From CAVSUR01 sp963731285 (GTDB taxonomy: Bacteria; Actinomycetota; Actinomycetes; Streptosporangiales; Streptosporangiaceae): DNA of 64,000 bases. The DNA is taken from the NCBI GenBank assembly GCA_963731285.1, contig CAVSUR010000014.1, forward strand, positions 372,001-436,000, in the 5' to 3' direction. The translations under genes were made by a program, and so were the position numbers. Position 1 is the stretch's first letter, and each line of letters opens with the position of its first letter. Below the pieces are notes generated by a model. The model saw only the letters and a list, made by a program, of their open reading frames with translations. It searched no databases and was not told the DNA's origin. Shown here one piece after another: positions 10,877 to 20,247 of the stretch.

Positions 10877-12156
10877 CCGGCCGGGTCCTGGTCACGGGCT
10901 GGTTCAGCTTCCGGCACGGCGAGGCCACGGCCGGCGACGTGCTGGCGGCGGCCGCGGTCAGCGAGACGCTGCAGGCGGCCGGCGTGGCCCACGAAACCGC
11001 TTGGTCGCCGGTGTTCCGGCCTGGCGCACTGACGCTGGCGGATGCGCAGCCTGAGCGCTACAGCGCCCTGGTCTTCGCCTGCGGCCCGGTGAGCGGCTGG
11101 CAGGTCGCCGGGCTGCACAAGCGTTACGCCCGGTGCCGCCGGATCGCGGTCGGCGTCTCGGTGGTCGATCCCGGCGATCCGGCCGCCGCCGGGTTCGATC
11201 TCATCCTGGCCCGGGACGGTGGCGGCGCAGCGCCGGAACTCGACCTGGCCGTGGCCGCGCCGCCGGCGGTGCTTCGACTGTCACCGGCGCCGGCCGGGCC
11301 GGTGCCGGTGACGGGCGTCGTGCTGGCGTCCGGGCAGGGCGAGTACGGCGAGCGGCGCCGCCACGAGCGGGTGACCGGCAGCCTCGGCCGGTGGCTGGCG
11401 GTCAGGGACTGCGCTCCGGTCATGCTGGAGACCCGGCTCGACTCGCGTGACTGGCGGCTGTGCTCGACCGCCGAGGCGGTCAGCGCGCTCGTGGCCCGCA
11501 TGGACGTGGTGGTCACCACCCGGCTGCACGGCCTGGTGCTGGCCCTGCTGGCCGGCGTGCCGGCGCTCGCGGTCGACCCGGTGGCAGGCGGCGGCAAGGT
11601 CGCCGCGCAGGCCGCGGCCTGGCGCTGGCCGGCGGTGCTGTCCGCGGAGCAGGCCGCTGACCCCCGGCTGCTGGACGCCCGCTGGAACTGGTGCCTGTCG
11701 GCCGACGGCCGGGATGCCGCCGCCGCGGCCGCCGCGTCGGCCCGGGCCCGGCCTGGCCCGCTGCCGCTGCTGGCTGCCCTGTCCTCCGTCCTCAGCCGCG
11801 ACCCGAACGGGCCCGGGTGGTGCGGCCGTTTGCCGGCCCGCGGGGCGGGTAGCCGGGGTTCCCGACCAGACAGGAGTGCCGCGATGACGGAGCAGTCCGA
11901 TCCTGGTGCCATGCAGGGACCGGAAACCATGATCGAGATAACCGGTGACCAGGACCGCCCGCAGATCGCAGGCTGGGGGGACAGCGGCAGCATCGCCGTG
12001 ATCACCTGGCGGGCCGGCACCGGCGGCACCCACCAGCAGGAAGTGGCGCAGGAGCAGGAGGCCATCAGGCTGCTGCGGTCCATCGAGGCCGACGAGCACC
12101 TGAGCCTGATCAGCGCCCAGCTCCGCCGCGCGGGCATCAGCCCGCAGGGCTCGTAG
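10873..12156 (+). CDS. polysaccharide pyruvyl transferase family protein (C-terminal boundary uncertain)
   Basis: The protein starts at GTG 10873 (VTGRVLVTGWFSFRHGEATAG). About 220 residues in it carries VTTRLHGLVLALLAGVPALA and AGGGKVAAQA, the conserved RLH and Lys/Gln motifs of the CsaB/WcaK pyruvyl transferase superfamily. These enzymes add ketal-pyruvate from PEP to sugars. Expected length is about 330 residues. The open frame continues without a stop for another 90 residues (see the separate entry from 11884), so either the natural stop was lost by an indel near 11850, where another frame has TAG, or the two are fused. Last large gene of the plus-strand heptose operon. Confidence 0.75.
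11884..12156 (+). CDS. small protein of unknown function, possibly separate from the pyruvyl transferase
   Basis: ATG 11884 has a good ribosome-binding site (CAGGAG, 7 bases upstream) and opens a 90-residue reading frame, in phase with the upstream gene. It begins MTEQSDPGAMQGPETMIEIT, then has SIAVITWRAGTGG and a helical, acidic C-terminal part (EVAQEQEAIRLLRSIEADEH). It is soluble, with no signal peptide or membrane segment. I do not recognise the family. A strong terminator follows 43 bases downstream, so it would be the last gene of the heptose operon. Whether it is translated alone or as a C-terminal extension cannot be settled here. Confidence 0.5.
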   Translation: MTEQSDPGAMQGPETMIEITGDQDRPQIAGWGDSGSIAVITWRAGTGGTHQQEVAQEQEAIRLLRSIEADEHLSLISAQLRRAGISPQGS

Positions 12157-12198
12157 CTTCCAGTGCTGCCGGGTACGTAGCCGGGGGGCGACGGACCA

Positions 12199-12244
12199 GG
12201 TACCCGCGTCGGCGGCACACCCGAACGCCGCCGCCGCGGGTACC
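12199..12244 (+). terminator. hairpin terminator of the heptose operon
   Basis: GGTACCCGCG at 12199-12208 pairs perfectly with CGCGGGTACC at 12235-12244. After one mismatch seven more pairs follow, giving an 18-position stem with a 10-base loop. There is no U tract, as is common in GC-rich actinobacteria. It lies 43 bases after the last operon stop and before xth. Confidence 0.7.
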
Positions 12245-12304
12245 CCTCCACCCGCCCACCGTTATGGCCCTGCGGGTGTCGGAGCGGGCTGGTTGGATGG
12301 CGTG

Positions 12305-13087
12305 GTGCGCATTGCTACCTGGAATGTGAACTCGGTGCTGGCCCGGCTGCCCCGGCTGGTGGAGTGGCTGGAGCAGACCGCCCCGGACGTGGTGTGCCTG
12401 CAGGAGACGAAGGTCGGCTCCGCCGCCTTCCCGGGCGAGCCGGTCACGGCACTCGGCTACCAGGTGGCCCATCACGGCGAGGGACGCTGGAACGGGGTGG
12501 CGGTGCTGTCCCGGCTCGGGCTGGACGACGTCGCCCGCGGCCTGCCCGCCGACCCCGGATATCCTGACCCGGCCACCCGGGAGGCCCGCGCGCTGGCCGC
12601 GACCTGCGGCCCGGTCCGGGTGTGCTCGGTCTACGTGCCGAACGGGCGCACTCCGGACGACCCGCACTATGCCTACAAGCTGCGCTGGCTGGCGGCGCTG
12701 CGCGACGCGGTGCGCGCCGACGTGGCGGCCGGCCGGCCGTTCGCGCTGATGGGGGACTTCAACATCGCCCCGGCCGACCGTGACGTCTTCGATCCGGCCG
12801 CGTTCACCGGCTCCACCCATGTCACCGCGGCCGAGCGGGCGGAACTGGCCGCACTGCGCGAGACCGGGCTCGCCGATGTGCGGCCGCGCATCGCCAAGGG
12901 CGAGCCGTTCACCTACTGGGACTACCGGGCCGGGGCGTTCCACAAGGGCATGGGCATGCGGATCGACCTGGTGTACGCCAACGCCGCCCTGGCCGGCGCG
13001 GTGTCGGACGCGTGGATCGACCGGGAGGCCCGCAAGGGCAAGGGCCCGAGCGACCACGCACCCGTCGTCGTCGACCTCAGCTTGTAA
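12305..13087 (+). CDS. xth: exodeoxyribonuclease III
   Basis: An intact endonuclease/exonuclease/phosphatase-family protein of about 260 residues. Motifs are RIATWNVNSVLARLP (metal-binding Asn), VVCLQETKV (catalytic Glu), MGDFNIAPADRDVFDP, FTYWDYRAGAFHKGMGMRID and the C-terminal SDHAPVVVDL with catalytic Asp-His. It acts as AP endonuclease and 3'-5' exonuclease in base-excision repair. GTG 12305 is chosen because homologues begin M-R-I-A-T-W-N; GTG 12302 and TTG 12293 are in frame just upstream. The gene is convergent with the YihY gene, 30 bases apart. Confidence 0.92.
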   Translation: MRIATWNVNSVLARLPRLVEWLEQTAPDVVCLQETKVGSAAFPGEPVTALGYQVAHHGEGRWNGVAVLSRLGLDDVARGLPADPGYPDPATREARALAATCGPVRVCSVYVPNGRTPDDPHYAYKLRWLAALRDAVRADVAAGRPFALMGDFNIAPADRDVFDPAAFTGSTHVTAAERAELAALRETGLADVRPRIAKGEPFTYWDYRAGAFHKGMGMRIDLVYANAALAGAVSDAWIDREARKGKGPSDHAPVVVDLSL

Positions 13088-13117
13088 CGGGGCGGCGGCT
13101 GGCTGCGGTGCGGCCCG

Positions 13118-14086
13118 CTAGCTCTGGTGCAGCTCGGCGGCGCTGCGCTGGGCCGCCGGGTGGCCGGCCTGGGCCGCCGCCTCCCGCTCGGTCTCGGCGT
13201 TGATCTCGCCGCCCAGCAGGATGGCGATCCCGGCCAGGTACAGCCAGAAGATCAGCACCACCACCCCGGCCAGCGCGCCGTAGGTCTTGCCGTACGAGCC
13301 GAATTTGGAGACATAGAACGAGAACCCGACCGAGGCCAGCAGGAAGATCACGGTGCCGATCAGGCCGCCCGCGCTGACCCACTGCCACTTCGGTGACTCC
13401 CGGTTGGGGCCGAGGTAGTAAAGGCTGGAGAACAGCAGCGACAGCAGCACGATCGTCACCAGCCAGCGCACGACCGTCCAGATGATGACGAACGCGGTCC
13501 CGCCGAGCGGCACGTGACCCTCGATGCCCTTGCCGAGCGGCGCGCCGAAGACGATCAGCGCGGCGGCGGCGCCCCCGAAGATCACGGTGACCAGCATCAG
13601 CGGGATCGCGTGCAGCCGCTTGCCGACGAACTTGCGGTCCACCGGCACCTCGTAGGCGACGTCCAGGGCGGTCTCCAGCGCGGCGATGCCGCTGGAAGCG
13701 GCCCAGACCGCCACCACCACGCCGATGATCAGCGCCGTGCCGCCCGCGGCGGCCTTGGCGGTCGCCGACTTCAGGGCCTGGTCCAGCACCGTGGACGACC
13801 CCGGCGGCAGGGCCGTGTTCAGGCCCTTCACCAGGCGCTTCACCAGACTGGTATTGATATGCAGCAAGGTCACCAGGCCGAGCGCGGCGATGATGGCCGG
13901 AAACAGCGACAGGAAGAAGTGGTAAGCCAGGGCGGCCGCGGTCATCGTGCAGCGGTCCCGGGTGAATTTCTTGCCGCTGCGCTTCAGCGTGTTTCGCCAC
14001 CCCGTCTCGCCGAGTTCCAGCGGTGAGTCGGGGCCGCCGGAAACCTCATTCTGCGGGGGAATTGCCTCGCCGTCCGACTCGGCCAT
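13118..14086 (-). CDS. YihY/BrkB-family inner membrane protein
   Basis: An intact 322-residue membrane protein starting at ATG 14086 with AGGAGG five bases upstream. After a polar 45-residue N-terminus come several hydrophobic helices (LAYHFFLSLFPAIIAAL, ALIIGVVVAVWAASSG, LHAIPLMLVTVIFGG, FVIIWTVVRWLVTIVL, TVIFLLASVGFSFYV, GVVVLIFWLYLAGIAILLGG). FLSLFP and LLGGEINAE are hallmarks of the YihY/virulence factor BrkB family. Molecular function is not established; the family was wrongly linked to RNase BN in the past. No operon partner is evident. Confidence 0.9.
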   Translation of the reverse strand: MAESDGEAIPPQNEVSGGPDSPLELGETGWRNTLKRSGKKFTRDRCTMTAAALAYHFFLSLFPAIIAALGLVTLLHINTSLVKRLVKGLNTALPPGSSTVLDQALKSATAKAAAGGTALIIGVVVAVWAASSGIAALETALDVAYEVPVDRKFVGKRLHAIPLMLVTVIFGGAAAALIVFGAPLGKGIEGHVPLGGTAFVIIWTVVRWLVTIVLLSLLFSSLYYLGPNRESPKWQWVSAGGLIGTVIFLLASVGFSFYVSKFGSYGKTYGALAGVVVLIFWLYLAGIAILLGGEINAETEREAAAQAGHPAAQRSAAELHQS

Positions 14087-14334
14087 TGATCCTCCTCGCC
14101 GTGCTGTCCCGAGGTTGGCAGCACGGCCCTCGCGGGCATGTTCCTATCCGCGGGAGGCTGGCGCTCCCGCGGACCCGCCGGATCTGCCCGCGGCACCGGG
14201 CCGCAAACACCACAGGCCCGGCCGCAAATCGCCAGGCCGCCGGGGACTCCAGGACGGCTCGCGAAGCTGGGCCTCAGCGTCCTGGCCGGCGCTCCGGACT
14301 GTCAGCCGCGGCCGGCCGCGGGCCGGGCCGCCGG

Positions 14335-15196
<862 letters not shown>

Positions 15197-15339
15197 GGCC
15201 GGCTCCTCCGCGCCGGGGCCGGCCAGTTTTCGCGCAGGTTCATCCGTCCCCATATGGCATCTGGCGTCTGCTGATCTGGTGGTAGCTGCAGAGATGGCTC
15301 TGGGCTAACCTGCGGCGGCCGCGCACGGGTCACATCCAG

Positions 15340-16068
15340 CTAGCGGCCGAGCAGGGCGCGCAGCGTCCGCGCGTTGCGGACGGCGTTAGCCTCGCCGTCG
15401 TTGTTGAAGTACGCGAACACGTCCCGGCCGGCCTGCTCCCATTCGGTGATCCGCGCCGCCCACCAGGCTAGGTCGGCGTCGGGGTAGGAACCGGCGTACA
15501 GCTGGTCGTGGTCGGGGCCGTGCAGCCGAACGTACACGAAGGGCGCGGTCGCGCGCAGCACGCACGGCAGCCGGGCGCCGCTCATCACGCAATAGGCGGC
15601 GCCGCTGCGCTCGAGCAGCGCGAATACGTCCTCGTCCAGCCAGCTCGGATGCCGGAACTCCACCGCGGCTCGCACCCACGGCGGCAGCGCCGCCAGGAAA
15701 CAGGCTAGCCGGGCATCGTCGCGGGCCTGGCCGGGCGCGAGCTGGATCAGCAGCACGCCCCGCTTGTCGCCAAGCTCGTGCAGGCCGCCGGTGATCCGCT
15801 GCACCCAGGCCTCCGGCTCGGCCAGCCTGCGGGCGTGCGTCAGCCCGCGCGGCGCCTTGACCGACAGCTCGAATCCGCCCGGCAGCCGGCGCTGCCAGCT
15901 GCCGAACGCGGCCGGTCGCGGCCACCGGTAGAAGCTGGCGTTCAGCTCCACGGTCCGGAACTCGGCCGCGTACCGCCCGAGCCGGTCCCCGGCCGGCAGG
16001 CCCGGCGGGTACAGCTCGGGCCCCCAGTGGTCATAACTCCACCCAGACGTCCCGATCCACGTCGCCAT
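15340..16068 (-). CDS. DUF72 family protein (YecE-like)
   Basis: An intact 242-residue DUF72 protein. It begins MATWIGTSGWSYDHWGPELY, with the family-typical IGTSGWSY and ELNASFYRWP. It continues with FELSVKAPRGLTHARRL, LLIQLAPG, VEFRHPSWL, VYVRLHGPD and a C-terminal DVFAYFNNDGEANAVRNA. DUF72 proteins are TIM-barrel proteins structurally related to sugar-phosphate isomerases/endonuclease IV, without an established reaction. The start ATG is followed directly by the conserved N-terminus. It is monocistronic or the downstream partner of the USP gene 33 bases away. Confidence 0.9.
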   Translation of the reverse strand: MATWIGTSGWSYDHWGPELYPPGLPAGDRLGRYAAEFRTVELNASFYRWPRPAAFGSWQRRLPGGFELSVKAPRGLTHARRLAEPEAWVQRITGGLHELGDKRGVLLIQLAPGQARDDARLACFLAALPPWVRAAVEFRHPSWLDEDVFALLERSGAAYCVMSGARLPCVLRATAPFVYVRLHGPDHDQLYAGSYPDADLAWWAARITEWEQAGRDVFAYFNNDGEANAVRNARTLRALLGR

Positions 16069-16101
16069 AGACCGCCCACCCTAAGCCGCCGACCCGCAAG
16101 A

Positions 16102-16584
16102 TCAGGGCACGACGGTGACCGGGAAGCGCCGGGCCCGCACGGTGCGCAGCGCGATCGACCCGAAAATGCGGTGCCCGGTCTTGGTGCTGGCGCCGACCAC
16201 GATGAGGTCGGCGCGGTAGTCAGCCGCGGCCGCGGTGAGAACCGCCGCAGGGTCGCCGGCCGCGGACACGTACGAGATCTCGACGTCGTGCTCGCGGCCG
16301 ATCCGCTCGACCACGCCCGCTAGTTCCGGGCGCAGGAATTCGGCGGCGGCCGGGACCACGGTCGCTCCGTAGCACAGCCCGGGCAGCTGGCTGGCGTATA
16401 CCGCGACGATCTTGCTGTGCTGCCGCCGGGCCAGCCCGATGGCGTAGTGCAGCGCCCGCCAGGACGAGTCGGAGTCGTCGAAGCCCACCAGGATCGCGGT
16501 GGGCCCGTCGGTGCCCAGCTCGAACAGCGCCGTCCGCTCGGAGCGTTCCGGCGGCGGGACGGGCTCGGGCAGCTGGGCGGCCAT
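16102..16584 (-). CDS. universal stress protein (UspA family)
   Basis: A 160-residue single-domain Usp protein starting at ATG 16584. It has AILVGFDDSDSSWRALHYAI and ends with DLIVVGASTKTGHRIFGSIA and FPVTVVP. The ATP-binding pattern G-x2-G-x9-G(S/T) is only partly kept (GASTKTGHRIFGS). It follows the truncated MFS gene by two bases and so shares the MarR operon. Usp proteins respond to stress through ATP binding or chaperone-like activity; the specific role is unknown. Confidence 0.85.
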   Translation of the reverse strand: MAAQLPEPVPPPERSERTALFELGTDGPTAILVGFDDSDSSWRALHYAIGLARRQHSKIVAVYASQLPGLCYGATVVPAAAEFLRPELAGVVERIGREHDVEISYVSAAGDPAAVLTAAAADYRADLIVVGASTKTGHRIFGSIALRTVRARRFPVTVVP

Positions 16585-16586
16585 GG

Positions 16587-16934
16587 CTAGCGCAGGTCCT
16601 TGCGCAGCGCCTGCTCGGCGAAGACCAGCGTGCGCTTGGCGCCAATCCGGCTGGATACCCAGCCGGTGACCAGCATGGCCACCGCGGTGACTACCAGGTA
16701 GCTGGTGAACAGCAGCTCGACCTGGGCCGGGGTGGCCCGCAGCTGGCTCGCGAGCGCGGGCAGGATCGGGTCGGCCAGCCCGATGCCCATGAACGACACG
16801 ACGCACGCGAACGCGACCGCGAACACGGCCTTGGGCTGGCGGAACGGGCTGGGCCTGGCCGCGGCCACCTCCCCGCCGGGGTCAGCGGCGGCGGGGGCGG
16901 TGAGCTGAGCAGAGGCCCGGGCTGCTGACGTCAT
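16587..16934 (-). pseudogene. truncated MFS transporter in MarR operon
   Basis: From ATG 16934 the product reads MTSAARASAQLTAPAAADPG, then FAVAFACVVSFMGIGLADPI and LLFTSYLVVTAVAMLVTGWV. These are the first two helices and the start of the inter-helix loop of a drug-efflux MFS permease. At SSRIGAKRTL the conserved loop passes straight into VFAEQALRKDLR and a stop, giving 115 residues instead of about 400. The ends are neatly kept: the start overlaps the MarR stop and the stop lies two bases before the USP start. This looks like an internal deletion rather than an eroded gene. It is unlikely to transport on its own. Confidence 0.75.
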
Positions 16935-17410
16935 GTGTGCTCGGCTCCGCGGTTGAGCGGCAGGGCCGCGAGGGCGTCCATGGCGTCGAGCGCGGCGGCC
17001 AGGGCCCGCCGGCGGGCAGGCGGCAGGCCGCGCAGCTGCTCGGCGATGACGCCCGCGCGAAGGCGATGGATCTGGTCCAGGTACGCGGCGCCTGCCGCGG
17101 TGAGGCAGACCAGCGTGGCCCGCCCGTCGGCGGGGTCGTCCTCCCGGGTGACCAGCCCGGCCGCGGTCATCCGGCCGATCAGGCTGGTCATCCCGGGCTG
17201 GGTGATCCGCTCCGCGGCCACCAGGTCGCATACGCGCAGCGGGCCGCGCCGGCTCAGCTCGGTCAGCGTGGAGAGCGCCACGGCGTTCCACTCGACCGGG
17301 GGCGCGGCCCGGCGCAGCCAGCTGCCGAGCCGTTCGAGCACGAGGCTGATCGCCTCGTCGCTGTCCGCGGCCGCGGTGTCTAAGGGCGGTCCGGCCTGCC
17401 CGTTCTGCAT
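16931..17410 (-). CDS. MarR-family transcriptional regulator
   Basis: A 159-residue winged-helix protein (ATG 17410). The DNA-binding part reads VCDLVAAERITQPGMTSLIG and RMTAAGLVTREDDPADGRAT, the recognition helix and wing of MarR. A C-terminal dimerisation helix is rich in Leu and Arg. It directly precedes, and overlaps, a drug-efflux-type MFS gene, the usual arrangement in which MarR represses its own operon until a ligand binds. The promoter just upstream is unusually AT-rich and nearly leaderless, which suits autorepression. Confidence 0.88.
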   Translation of the reverse strand: MQNGQAGPPLDTAAADSDEAISLVLERLGSWLRRAAPPVEWNAVALSTLTELSRRGPLRVCDLVAAERITQPGMTSLIGRMTAAGLVTREDDPADGRATLVCLTAAGAAYLDQIHRLRAGVIAEQLRGLPPARRRALAAALDAMDALAALPLNRGAEHT

Positions 17411-17456
17411 GAGCAAAATATATCACCATACTATATAACTGTTCAATGTTAACTGT
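17411..17456 (-). promoter_or_regulatory. marR promoter with putative operator
   Basis: This AT-rich island sits in very GC-rich surroundings. On the minus strand TTGAAC (17446-17441) and TATATT (17422-17417) are 18 bases apart. This places the transcription start at or next to the ATG at 17410, so the mRNA would be almost leaderless. The interval ATATA-N9-TATAT (17418-17436) is an imperfect palindrome overlapping the -10, a likely MarR binding site. Promoter and operator are inferred from pattern only. Confidence 0.6.
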
Positions 17457-17475
17457 GGCTCGCGCCCGGCCCGGG

Positions 17476-17495
17476 CCCGGGCTGGACAGCCCGGG
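17476..17495 (-). terminator. hairpin after serA
   Basis: CCCGGGCT (17476-17483) and AGCCCGGG (17488-17495) form a perfect 8-bp stem with a 4-base loop, 12 bases beyond the serA stop on the minus strand. No U tract follows. Confidence 0.55.
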
Positions 17496-17507
17496 GCCGC
17501 CCGGCCG

Positions 17508-18740
17508 TCAGGCGGGGTGCGTGGTGCGCAGCCGGATCGTCACGTCCAGCTCGCGCAGCCGGTCCAGGATGTCGGGGGAGTACTCGGTGCCGATGTCGGT
17601 GAGGACGTAGCCGAGCTCGTCGCGGGTGCCGAGCAGCTGCCCCTCGATGTTGGCCTTGTGCCCGGCCAGCAGCCGGTTGATGGTGGCGAGCACGCCCGGG
17701 ACGTTGCGGTGCAGGTGCACCAGCCGGTGGGTGCCCGGCGTGTGCGGCAGCGCCACCCCGGGCAGGTTCACGCTCAGCGTGGTCGCGCCGGCCGTCATGT
17801 AGTCGCGCAGCTTGCCGGCCACGAACTCGCCGATGTCCTGCTGCGCCTCCTCGGTCGAGCCGCCCACATGCGGGGTGAGGATGACGTTCGGCAGGCCCCG
17901 CAGCTGGGAGGTGAATTCCTCGTCACGGCTGCGCGGCTCGGCCGGGAAGACGTCCACGGCGGCTCCGGCCAGGTGCCCGGACTCGATATGCTGCCGCAGC
18001 GCCGCGTGGTCGACGACGAAGCCGCGGGACAGGTTCAGGAACAGGCTGCCCGGCCGCATGGCGGCGAACTCGGCCGCGCCGAACAGGCCGCTGTTGCCGG
18101 GCCGTCCGTCCACGTGCAGCGTGATCACATCGCACTGCTCGAGCAGCTCGGTCAGCGAGCCACAGCGCCGCGCGTTGCCGAGCGCGAGCTTGTCGGCGGT
18201 GTCGTAGAAGAACACCGACATGCCCAGGCTTTCCGCCAGCACCGAGAGCTGGCCGCCGATGTTGCCGTAGCCGACGATCCCGAGCCGCCGGCCGCGGACC
18301 TCGTGGCTGCCGGCCGCTGACTTGTCCCACCGGCCCTCGTGCATCTGCGCGTTCTTGTCGGTGAGCCGCCGGGTCAGCGCGACGATCTCGGCCAGGGCCA
18401 GCTCGACCACGCTGCGGGTGTTGGAGAACGGCGCGTTGAACACCGCGATGCCGCGCCGGGACGCTGCGGCGAGGTCGATCTGGTTGATCCCGATGCAGAA
18501 CGCCCCGACGGCCAGCAGGTCGGGCGCGGCGTCGAGCACCCGGTCGGTGACCTGCGTGCCGGACCTGATGCCCAGCAGCTGCACCCCGGGGAGCGAGCCG
18601 ATCAGCTCGTCCTCCTCCAGCGCGCGCGCCGCCGTCTCGACCAGGTACCCGGCCTTGCCCAGGCGGCTTGCGGCGTCCGGATGGATGTTCTCAAGCAGCA
18701 GGGCGCGCACGGCCCCGTTCGCGGTGTGCAGGGTCGGCAC
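17508..18740 (-). CDS. serA: D-3-phosphoglycerate dehydrogenase (ACT-domain form)
   Basis: An intact 410-residue 2-hydroxyacid dehydrogenase. It has LLGIRSGTQVT, VGAFCIGINQIDLAAA, the NAD site GRRLGIVGYGNIGGQLSVLA, LFLNLSRGFVVD, VDVFPAEP with the catalytic Glu region, and NVILTPHVGGSTEEAQ with the catalytic His. The C-terminal about 75 residues (VLATINRLLAGHKANIEGQL) form an ACT regulatory domain, as in the E. coli-type enzyme that serine inhibits. It catalyses the first step of serine synthesis from 3-phosphoglycerate. The start is GTG 18740. Three 14-bp direct repeats lie immediately upstream. Confidence 0.93.
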   Translation of the reverse strand: MPTLHTANGAVRALLLENIHPDAASRLGKAGYLVETAARALEEDELIGSLPGVQLLGIRSGTQVTDRVLDAAPDLLAVGAFCIGINQIDLAAASRRGIAVFNAPFSNTRSVVELALAEIVALTRRLTDKNAQMHEGRWDKSAAGSHEVRGRRLGIVGYGNIGGQLSVLAESLGMSVFFYDTADKLALGNARRCGSLTELLEQCDVITLHVDGRPGNSGLFGAAEFAAMRPGSLFLNLSRGFVVDHAALRQHIESGHLAGAAVDVFPAEPRSRDEEFTSQLRGLPNVILTPHVGGSTEEAQQDIGEFVAGKLRDYMTAGATTLSVNLPGVALPHTPGTHRLVHLHRNVPGVLATINRLLAGHKANIEGQLLGTRDELGYVLTDIGTEYSPDILDRLRELDVTIRLRTTHPA

Positions 18741-18746
18741 CCTTCT

Positions 18747-18788
18747 GTGCGGTCAAGTCGGTGCGGTCAAGTCGGTGCGGTCAAGCGG
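18747..18788. repeat. three 14-bp direct repeats before serA
   Basis: GTGCGGTCAAGTCG occurs at 18747-18760 and 18761-18774, and a variant (GTGCGGTCAAGCGG) at 18775-18788. On the serA strand each unit contains CTTGACCGCAC, so each carries a TTGAC element like a -35 box. The last unit ends 7 bases before the start codon, which makes a role as operator or leader element more likely than three separate promoters. Confidence 0.7.
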
Positions 18789-19013
18789 CCAAGCCCTCCG
18801 AAGGCGCCAGCCCGCCGCGGGTACGGCGGCGGCCTCGCTGGCCGCAGGCGGCCTATCCGGCAGCTTAATGGCCGCCGCCGGCGCCCGCGCCCGTCGCCGC
18901 CCGTCGTGGCCGCAGGTCACCCTGCCCGTCCCGGCCGTCCGCGCCGCGCCCGGCCGGCTGCCGGGCGGCCCCGTTACTGTGTTCTCTGGCGGTGCTGGTG
19001 ACGAGGAGGTCAG

Positions 19014-20234
19014 ATGGCGCAGGCGGTGGCGGTCACCGGGGGGCAGGTCGTGCCGGTGGTCGGCGATCCGATCGAGGGCGGGATCGTGCTGATCGAGGAC
19101 GGCAAGATCGCGGCCGTCGGCAGCGACGTGACCGTGCCGCCGGGCGCGCAGGTGATCGACGCGGCCGGCTCGTGGGTGCTGCCGGGATTCATCGAGGCGC
19201 ACGGGCACGTCGGCGTCAGCGAGGAGGCCGAAGGCTGGGCCGGGCGCGACACCAACGAGATGACCGACCCGGTGACCGCCCAGGTGCGGGCACTGGACGC
19301 GATCAACCCCGCCGACCTCGGCTTCCGGGACGCGATCGGCGGCGGCGTCCTGGCCGTCAACGTCAATCCCGGCTCCGGCAACCCCATCGGCGGCCAGACG
19401 GTCGCGCTGAAGGCCTGGGGCCGGTCAGTCGACGAGATGGTGCTGCGCGAGCCGTCCGGGCTGAAGTCGGCTCTGGGCGAGAACCCCAAGCGCGTCTACG
19501 GCGAGCAGCACAAGACCCCGAGCACCCGGCTGGGGACCGCCGCGGTGATCCGCGGCGCCTTCGTCGACGCGGCCAACTACCTGCGGCGGATTGAGGACGA
19601 GCAGCGCAAGCCCGAAGCCGAGCGCAAGCCGGTCGACCGCGACCTCAAGCTGGAGGCCCTCGGCCTGGTGCTGCGCCGGGAGATCCCGTGGCGGCAGCAC
19701 TGCCACCGCGCCGACGACATCGCCACGGCCATGCGCATCGCCGCCGAGTTCGGCTACGACCTGGTGATCGACCACGGCACCGAGGCGCACCTGCTGGCCG
19801 ACATCATCGCGGCCCGGGGCATCCCGGTGATCATCGGGCCACTGCTGACCAGCCGGTCCAAGGTGGAGCTGCGGAGCCGGTCGATGGCCAACCCGGGCCG
19901 GCTGGCCCGGGCCGGCGTCACAATCGCGATTACCACCGACCACCCGGTAGTGCCGATCCACTACCTCGCGCACCAGGCGGCGCTGGCGGTCAAGGAGGGC
20001 CTGGACCCCGAGGCCGCGCTGCGAGCCCTCACCATCAACCCGGCCCGCATCGCGGGCATCGCGGGCCGGCTGGGCTCCATCGAGACAGGCAAGGACGCCG
20101 ACCTGGCTATCTGGTCCGGCGATCCGCTGGACATGCTCAGCCGCGTCCAGCGGGCGCTGATCAACGGCCGTGAGGTGTACTCCCTGGGGACCGACGGTAC
20201 CGCCGTCTTCGCCGATCCCTACGCCGCAAGCTAG
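19014..20234 (+). CDS. amidohydrolase (imidazolonepropionase-like)
   Basis: An intact 406-residue metal-dependent amidohydrolase starting at ATG 19014 with GAGGAGG upstream. Metal-site motifs are FIEAHGHVG (HxH), PWRQHCHRADD, LVIDHGTEAH and ITTDHPVVP (metal Asp). The N-terminal beta-sandwich (GGIVLIEDGKIAAVGSDVTV) and C-terminal TGKDADLAIWSGDP are typical. It hydrolyses a cyclic amide or C-N bond; the substrate cannot be told. It is convergent with the next amidohydrolase, 13 bases apart. Confidence 0.88.
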   Translation: MAQAVAVTGGQVVPVVGDPIEGGIVLIEDGKIAAVGSDVTVPPGAQVIDAAGSWVLPGFIEAHGHVGVSEEAEGWAGRDTNEMTDPVTAQVRALDAINPADLGFRDAIGGGVLAVNVNPGSGNPIGGQTVALKAWGRSVDEMVLREPSGLKSALGENPKRVYGEQHKTPSTRLGTAAVIRGAFVDAANYLRRIEDEQRKPEAERKPVDRDLKLEALGLVLRREIPWRQHCHRADDIATAMRIAAEFGYDLVIDHGTEAHLLADIIAARGIPVIIGPLLTSRSKVELRSRSMANPGRLARAGVTIAITTDHPVVPIHYLAHQAALAVKEGLDPEAALRALTINPARIAGIAGRLGSIETGKDADLAIWSGDPLDMLSRVQRALINGREVYSLGTDGTAVFADPYAAS

Positions 20235-20247
20235 CCGGTCAGCGTGC

